Assembly (NCBI GenBank): GCA_902806595.1
Contig: CADCXC010000010.1
Location: forward strand, 434,001 to 498,000
Origin: Pyrenopolyporus hunteri
Lineage: Eukaryota; Ascomycota; Sordariomycetes; Xylariales; Hypoxylaceae
DNA: 64,000 nucleotides
Reading direction: 5' to 3'
This document shows positions 57,655 to 64,000 of the stretch, one piece after another. The translations under genes were made by a program, and so were the position numbers. Positions within the stretch are counted from its first letter, which is position 1. The number at the start of each line of letters is the position of its first letter. The notes below the pieces were generated by a model. It saw nothing but the letters and a program-made list of their open reading frames with translations. It was not told where the DNA came from and made no database searches.

Positions 57655-59932
57655 ATGACCAACAAGAACCATGCCTCGAGATTGCCGGTCCAGCAGCTGG
57701 CCATATTGGGTGAGCTTGATCCCGTTTTCTTGCCTGCCTCCACAGTATCGGATTTCCTGTTTAAACAAGTCAACGATCTGTATTGTGTTCTATTCGGCCA
57801 GCTATGTGACACTCAGGTATATATCACGGAAATTGGGCCGTTCGACGGATCCGCGCATGGTTCCGGGGTATTATTTATGATAGGAGCATCCATCTGTTTT
57901 CCTACTCAAAATCTGGGTTGGTTGTTTCCATGCTGCGCAATGCTTTCACGGTGTGTTTTTAGGCAAAGAAAAAAAAAATCGTATGCCCCCTCCCCGAAGC
58001 CTACTTGTATCACCTGGCCAATTTCGTGACTTGTTGAAACTCGATACCGACTTGGAGTCTTATGGAGTCTGTGTAGTTTAAAATAGAGACGAAGGCGGAG
58101 AGGGGCATATCATGAGATTGCGTTGCTGTGGTACAACTGGATATTCCACCCTTCTCTCCTCTTCCTTTAAGATCCCGAGCTAACTTTGTTTCTAGCTGTC
58201 GCACGGTTTGCTGAACCGATCGCTTACACATCCGTCTTCCCGTATCTGCCTGAGATGATTTCCAGTTTCGGCGTCGAAAAGAACGAAGTCGCAAAGTGGG
58301 CTGGTATTACCAGCTCAGCATTTTCTCTTGCACAGAGTCTGACGGCTGTGGCCTGGGGTAGGGCCTCCGATCGGCTGGGAAGGAAGCCAGCAATTCTCAC
58401 AGGGCTTCTATGCACGATGACCTGCTTTATAGTATGGGGCCTGTCGACGAGTCTGCCAATGGCTATCGCTGTCCGTGCCATCATGGGGGCTGGCAACGGA
58501 AACGGTATGTGTTTGCGGTCAGGGTTCTCTCGGGGGGGCTATTGAAATTGACTGTCTTGTAGTTGGTATCATTCGAACGATGGTTGCGGAGATGGTAACT
58601 GAGAAGGAGTTGCGACCAACGGCCTTCTCCGTGATGCCGTTAGTATGGAGCATCGGGTCGGTATTTGGGCCAGCCTTCGGCGGTCTGTTTGCTAAACCGG
58701 CGGATCAATGGCCTGGCATCTTCGGCAACAGCACGTTCTTCAAGACTTACCCGTTCGCCTTCCCCAATCTGATAGGTTCCGTCTTCTTCCTCGTATCCCT
58801 TACAACTGGCCTCCTCTTCCTTAAAGAAACCCTCCGGAGCAAACGTGACTCTCGAGACTGGGGTTTGGTCCTCGGGGAGCGAATAATGGAAGCGTTCAAA
58901 AGCCACCCACGCCGGCGAGCACAGCATCTTCGCCGCTACTCCATGCAAGACGCCGAGGTATCAGCACCGCTATTAAGCGCGAATGTTCCCTCAGAAATGG
59001 CAAAAGTTGGCGGTATCAATGCGAGGATCGAGAAACCCAGACCGCTTCCCATCCTCTCAGTATTCAGCCGCCAGAGCGTTATCAACCTCATAGCATACAC
59101 ATTCTTAGCCCTACACTCCATTTCGTTCGACCAGGCTCTACCCGTATTTCTCAACTATCCACCACAAGAACATACGCCCGAGAACACATCCCTCCCTTTC
59201 GTCTTTAGCGGCGGCTTTGGACTAACTCACGCGCACATCGGCACCATTTTTGCTGGAGAGGGTGTCATATCTGGCTTAGTTCAATTTCTGGTCTTCCCTG
59301 CGCTGTGTGCTCGCTTCGGCGTATTGAAGTGCTTCAGAACCTGCGTGCTTGTCTTTCCGCTCGTCTACATTCTCACACCGTTCACGGTACTTATTGAAGG
59401 CACCGTAATGCGTTACAGCGCCTTGTGCGTGCTCCTGGTTATCAAGACTTTCGCTGTTATAGTTGGGTTCCCCTCCACGACCCTCTTACTCACCAACAGC
59501 GCCGCGAGCTTAAGTATCCTGGGTACCTTGAACGGTTTCGCGACTACGTTCAGCGCCCTCGGGCGCGCTACCGGCCCCGCCCTTACCGGTGCTGTCTTTA
59601 CGTATGGCGTTAAGCATGGGATGATTGGCCTACCGTGGTGGCTCAATGCCTGCATTGCCGTTCTGGGTGCCATACCGGCATGGGCCATCGTCGAGGGCGA
59701 TGGCCCAAGTGATGCTGCCCCCCACCCTGGCACTGAGGATGAATGTAATACGGATGTCGATGGTGAAGTGGCGGTCGAGGATGATAGTGGGCCTGGAACC
59801 GACCAGACCGGCGCCGTAGTCTTTCTGGAACATGAACTACCAAACGAGAATCCTTCGGTGATAAGCGGTGTTAGGAACACTCGTGTAGAAAGGGACTACG
59901 GTACGCTAGGAACCACGAGACCCCCGTGTTAG
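57655..59932 (+). CDS. Major facilitator superfamily transporter (Ycr023c-like, DHA1-type)
   Basis: Three exons: 57655-57709, 58196-58504 and 58563-59932, giving 577 aa. Intron 1 is 486 nt (GTGAGC...TAG, branch site GCTAAC at 58179-58184); intron 2 is 58 nt (GTATGT...TAG). Joins restore AILAVARFAEPIAYTSVFPYL (split here: AILAVARFAEP, then IAYTSVFPYL) and AGNGNVGIIRTMVAEM, both typical of the family. The MFS motif A, GRASDRLGRKPAI, is at residues 73-85 between membrane segments 2 and 3. A long cytosolic central loop with HPRRRAQHLRRYS separates the two six-helix halves, and the C-terminal tail is acidic. It is probably a proton-coupled efflux or facilitator protein of the plasma membrane or vacuole; the substrate cannot be told. 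The start is supported by the MTNKNHASRLPVQQLAIL N-terminus, which resembles related fungal proteins. Convergent with IMP dehydrogenase. Confidence 0.87.
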
Positions 59933-60575
59933 GATAACCATGGCTTCAATCTTGATTCATGATGGTTCCGTATTCAATTTCAGTGATTTAGATGGGGCGA
60001 CAGTAGGTAGGATTATATATTAGGTGCAAAGGGCTCGGAGGTGAGAGGCAAGTAGCACATCAATGTTACCTTGGGGGGAGGGATTGTCACGGGCATAGGA
60101 AACGGACTTTATGATGTGTTGGGGCCAAGTAAATCGGCGCCGAAAGGGGCGCTATACAACGAAATTAAAGCACATCATTAAATGCAAGGACGGCTCGATA
60201 TTTACGAAAAAGCTATCGTGTAAGGTTTCTTTTTATTCACCCCTTTGCCTCATACGCCCGCAAAAACAGAAATAAATCCCCGACCGAGTTGTCATAGACT
60301 AGCCTGACCCTGGCCTGGTTTGATTGAACCCCGTGCCCTAAAACGCCTATGAATAAGATGAAGCTATCATGCATCATCAGGTAGTGCTAAGCTATCAAGA
60401 GGTATCACGTCGTTTTTTCCTTTCTTTTGTGGGTTGAGGACTATTTGGAGAACTATTACGTCCCGTCTGCTTCCGTGGAATCATTCATCCCCGTGAGCCC
60501 CGTGAGAATTAGTCCTGCTCGTTACACTTTCGTTTGCGGATTTCAATTATCCATTAACCCTGCGGCCTAAGCGTA
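59933..60575. other. Convergent intergenic region between the transporter and IMP dehydrogenase
   Basis: Both flanking genes end here, so the 643 bp should hold two 3' UTRs and polyadenylation sites. I see no gene, repeat or RNA in it. Confidence 0.6.
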
Positions 60576-62472
60576 TCAAGCGTAGAGTTTCTTCTCGTAG
60601 CTTTCCATGTTCACGCCGCCCTCTAGCTGTGCGCTGGGGGTCCGAATCTCAAACCGGAGAGACCCATTGGCTGCGCTCTCGTGTAGCTCCTTTAAGCTCC
60701 GCATACCACAGTCTTGCATTGAGTGCTTCAGGCCGGCTGCAAGATATGGGACGAACTTGCTGACGGATCCGCGATGCGCCACAGCACCAGACACACCCTG
60801 GGCAACGAGGACGCTGTCTCCTTCGCTGAAGTACCGCGCGGTGCCCGCGTTACTAGCCTGGCTGTTCTTACCGCCAGCCCCGGCTTTTTTATCCTGCATA
60901 GCATCGATGCTGCCCATACCGCGATACGCCTTGACAAGCTTACCTTCACGAGAGACAAACGAGGTACCTGGCGATTCGGTTGTACCAGCAAGCAAGCCAC
61001 CCATCATGACTGTTGAGGCACCAAGGGCGAGTCCCTTGACGATGTGACCGACGTTTTGAACACCGCCATCGGCGATGCAGGGCACCCCAAACTTCGCCGC
61101 GAACGCCGAGACAGAATATACTGCGGCCGCCTGAGGGCGACCCACGGCCATGACCTCTTGGGTAATGCAGGCGCTTCCGCTGCCCATTCCGATCCTCAAA
61201 CCGTCGACCCCTGCGGCGATTAGGTTCGCAGCCTGTTCCCGAGTCACTACATTTCCACCGATAACGTCGAGACCAGGGAATTCCTGCTTGATCCACTTGA
61301 CCATGTCGATCTGGTACATGCTGTTGCCTTGGCTGCTGTCCAGAACCACAATGTCAAGTCCTGCATCAACAAGCTTCTGTAGGCGTATCTTGTCCTCGGG
61401 TCGGGTTCCGATCGCGGCGGCACAAATGAGCTGCTTAGAATCGGGGAGCTTGGACGCAAGTGGGAAATGCAAATTCTTGGTCAGGTCGGAGCGGGAAATC
61501 ATGGACACCAGATTAAAGTCCTTATCCACGATGGGCAGTTTGCCTTTCCTAGATTTGGCAAGGATCTTATTCGCCTCGGGGAGAGTGACGCCGAGCTGAG
61601 CAGTGACTAGATCGGTCACCATCACTTTGTCGACTGTTTGGCTGAGGTCATCCTCGAATTGGAGATCGCGATTCGTAACGATGCCTAAAAGCTTCGAGCC
61701 AAGCTTGCCAGATTCTATATAAATATACATGCCTTAGTTAGCTGAAGTTCCTCACTAAGAACAAGGGTGGTTTTTTTTTCAGTTGTGACGTTAACACCAT
61801 TATCATAAAGAGCATAATTGATTCCCCATGACATTTCTGTCCATGCGGTGGAACGAAAGTTAAAAAGTGAGTTGTAATCATATGATGCGACGAGCATATC
61901 TCCTTGCCGGGGGAAGGATGACAAGGACAAGTGAGGTAGATATGATGGCAAGAAATGTGAGAATAAGACATACCGGTCACAGGGAAGCCGCCAAACCCCC
62001 ATTTCTCCTTAAGAGCTTTAGCCTCTTCAACAGTCGTTTCTTTGCTAATCACGACAGGATCAACAATGAAGCCGTTCTCGTATCTCTTGACCTTCCTAAC
62101 CATATCGGCTTGAGCATCCGGAGAGCAGTTGTGGTGAATGACACCAAGGCCGCCCTGTAGCGCCATGTGGATAGCCATCTCGTGTTCCGTAACTGTATCC
62201 ATGGGAGATGAGACGAAGGGCGTCTTCAGAGTGATTCTCTTGGTGATAGGCGAGTCGAGTAGGACTTCGGATGCAGGGAAACCGATGAAGCCGGGCAGAA
62301 TTAAGAAGTCGTTGTACGTCAAACCACCACGTTGCTTGGTGTCGATGAGGTCCTCAATGCCGAGGCCATCGCGAGATTGATACTCATTCAGCGCCTCGAC
62401 AGCGCTGTGGTAGTCGAGAAACTTGGAACTACCGTTGACTGGGACTGGGACTGGTCCGTTGAGAGAAGGCAT
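60576..62472 (-). CDS. Inosine-5'-monophosphate dehydrogenase (IMPDH)
   Basis: placeholder. Confidence 0.95.
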
Positions 62473-64000
62473 CTTGACTCAAGAAATTGACTGATGGATG
62501 CTGGATAGCCAAGAGCTTGGAGGGATGAGGTCGAAGAAACTGTCGAGACCCAGAATTGATTTGTCGACGAACTGAATGGTATTCTTCTTCCCGAGTAAAA
62601 GGAAGGAGAGAAAAAAAAAGAAAAAATTCAAGCGTCGCTGAGTTCACTGAAATTTTTATGTGGGTTCTCTGCGGGGACCTGCGCAAACTTTCGCAATGCG
62701 GGGCAGCTCTGTAAATGTACAGCTTGTCGATACGCGTTACCTACCTACATACCTTACCTACCTAGGTAGGTAGCTATGTACTTTAAATATTCATGCCTGG
62801 TACCTACCCTGTTTCTTTTATTACGGGATATATGTTGATTCTAGAAAAGGAATAATCAATCTTTTTATTCTTCTCTTAAACAGGTAATTTATCTGATACA
62901 AAAGATAAGTTTAAAAATGAAAGGACATAGAAAATAAAAGCAATAACTTCGTATGTCAGTTGTTAATTTTCAGTAAGATACCTAGGTACTTAATGCATTA
63001 TAGTCGGTCTTTAACAAAGATGGGGCATGGCACTGTTATGGTGTACATGCACGGATATTCATCACCACTACAGGACCTTAGTAAAACTTAATAGCAGAAG
63101 GTGCGCAAAGGTTGGAAGTCCTTCATTGTACCCTGCTGCGCGGGTGAAAATGTACAGGTTCGATAAGTACCTAAAATGAAGCTAGCGGGCCCATATATTC
63201 TTATCTTATCTACGTACATATATCCAAAAATTACATAACACGATCCGATGCGATGTTGGATTACATAATGCATTCCGTGTACTATGTGGATACTTACAGT
63301 ACGTATATATATGTGAATATATATGAGGGGCAGAGTCCGGTTGCTCCCCACCCGAATAAATAAACAAACTTCCAAAAGCAGAATTCACTGGTCATCGGAT
63401 TTTCCTTCCTGGCTCCCCCCCAGGCTCCGTCGCCCCAACGAATAAGGCTGAACGAGGCCAAACTCCCTCCTCCCCTCTCCCCCCATCCCATTGACCGTTG
63501 CTTAGCCGAGTGCTAATCTTCAATATCAAACCTCTTTCGACAGGACCTCTATTTATCTGCAGTCGGCATTGCTCTTCCCACGATGAATATACTGGGAGTG
63601 TGCGTTTGAGACAAGCTAAATAGCATTGCGTTACCGGACATGTTATCAGCCCTTTTGATATCTTACCTGCTATATCCATCCTGGCAACTCGTTGCTCTGA
63701 ATCTCGAATAGGTAGGAGCAGTAGCCGACGGCTCCAGATTGCCACTAAGTATCGTATCTGAGAATACCAGCAGTGCACCGACAACGCCTTGGCGTACCTC
63801 AGCTCAGATAGCTGTGATGCGGACTTCAATATCGGACGGCGACATTATCCAACTTGACGAAGAGTATAACCACGAGATACACGCCTAGTAGTCGAAATGT
63901 CACACAGACCTCATCCTCTCCGCCAGTCATTCACTGTTGACTACGCAACCGCCAATTCTATCAATCGCCAGCTATCGACCACGTCGTCGTCTGCATCTTC

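Overview
This window looks like a chromosome segment of a filamentous ascomycete (Pezizomycotina; a Sordariomycete or close relative is my inference). The evidence is short GT-AG introns with a CTAAC-type branch site, three recognisable fungal genes, TACCTAGGTA-type palindromic repeats between genes, and a sharp split into two base-composition worlds.

Region 1 (1 to about 53,340) is a gene-free, extremely AT-rich repeat graveyard. It carries the marks of repeat-induced point mutation (RIP): C-to-T and G-to-A on both strands, with paralogous copies differing mainly by these transitions. Most surviving cytosines are in CpG, so the hypermutation appears to have spared CpG. I can still resolve: a direct repeat pair of about 3.9 kb (1-3863 and 25517-29393); an LTR retrotransposon (9863-16262) and a fragment of its interior (31523-33472); a roughly 4.4 kb sequence in inverted orientation (37140-41690 versus 48010-52370, with a third copy around 4500-9840); elements with terminal inverted repeats of about 200 bp; a palindromic element carrying a 38-40 bp minisatellite; a RIP-damaged tRNA-like sequence (34662-34743); and a family of foldback elements of about 770-800 bp.

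The foldback family is the most interesting content. At least seven copies have matching 8-bp target-site duplications, three terminal subfamilies can be told apart, copies are nested or recombined, and two insertions are confirmed by paralogous empty sites. One copy (48489-49287) is almost unmutated inside otherwise destroyed DNA, so it probably arrived late.

Region 2 (about 53,350-64,000) is a gene island of normal composition. In order it holds: a membrane-anchored M28 peptidase of the glutamate carboxypeptidase II/transferrin-receptor family (minus strand, 2 exons, 790 aa), whose last ~32 codons have been partly RIP-mutated; a major facilitator superfamily transporter (plus strand, 3 exons, 577 aa); IMP dehydrogenase (minus strand, 2 exons, 545 aa); and the start of an unidentified gene running off the right edge. 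The peptidase and transporter are divergent, the transporter and IMP dehydrogenase are convergent, and the last two are divergent. These look like independent housekeeping or transport genes; nothing in the sequence suggests a shared pathway.
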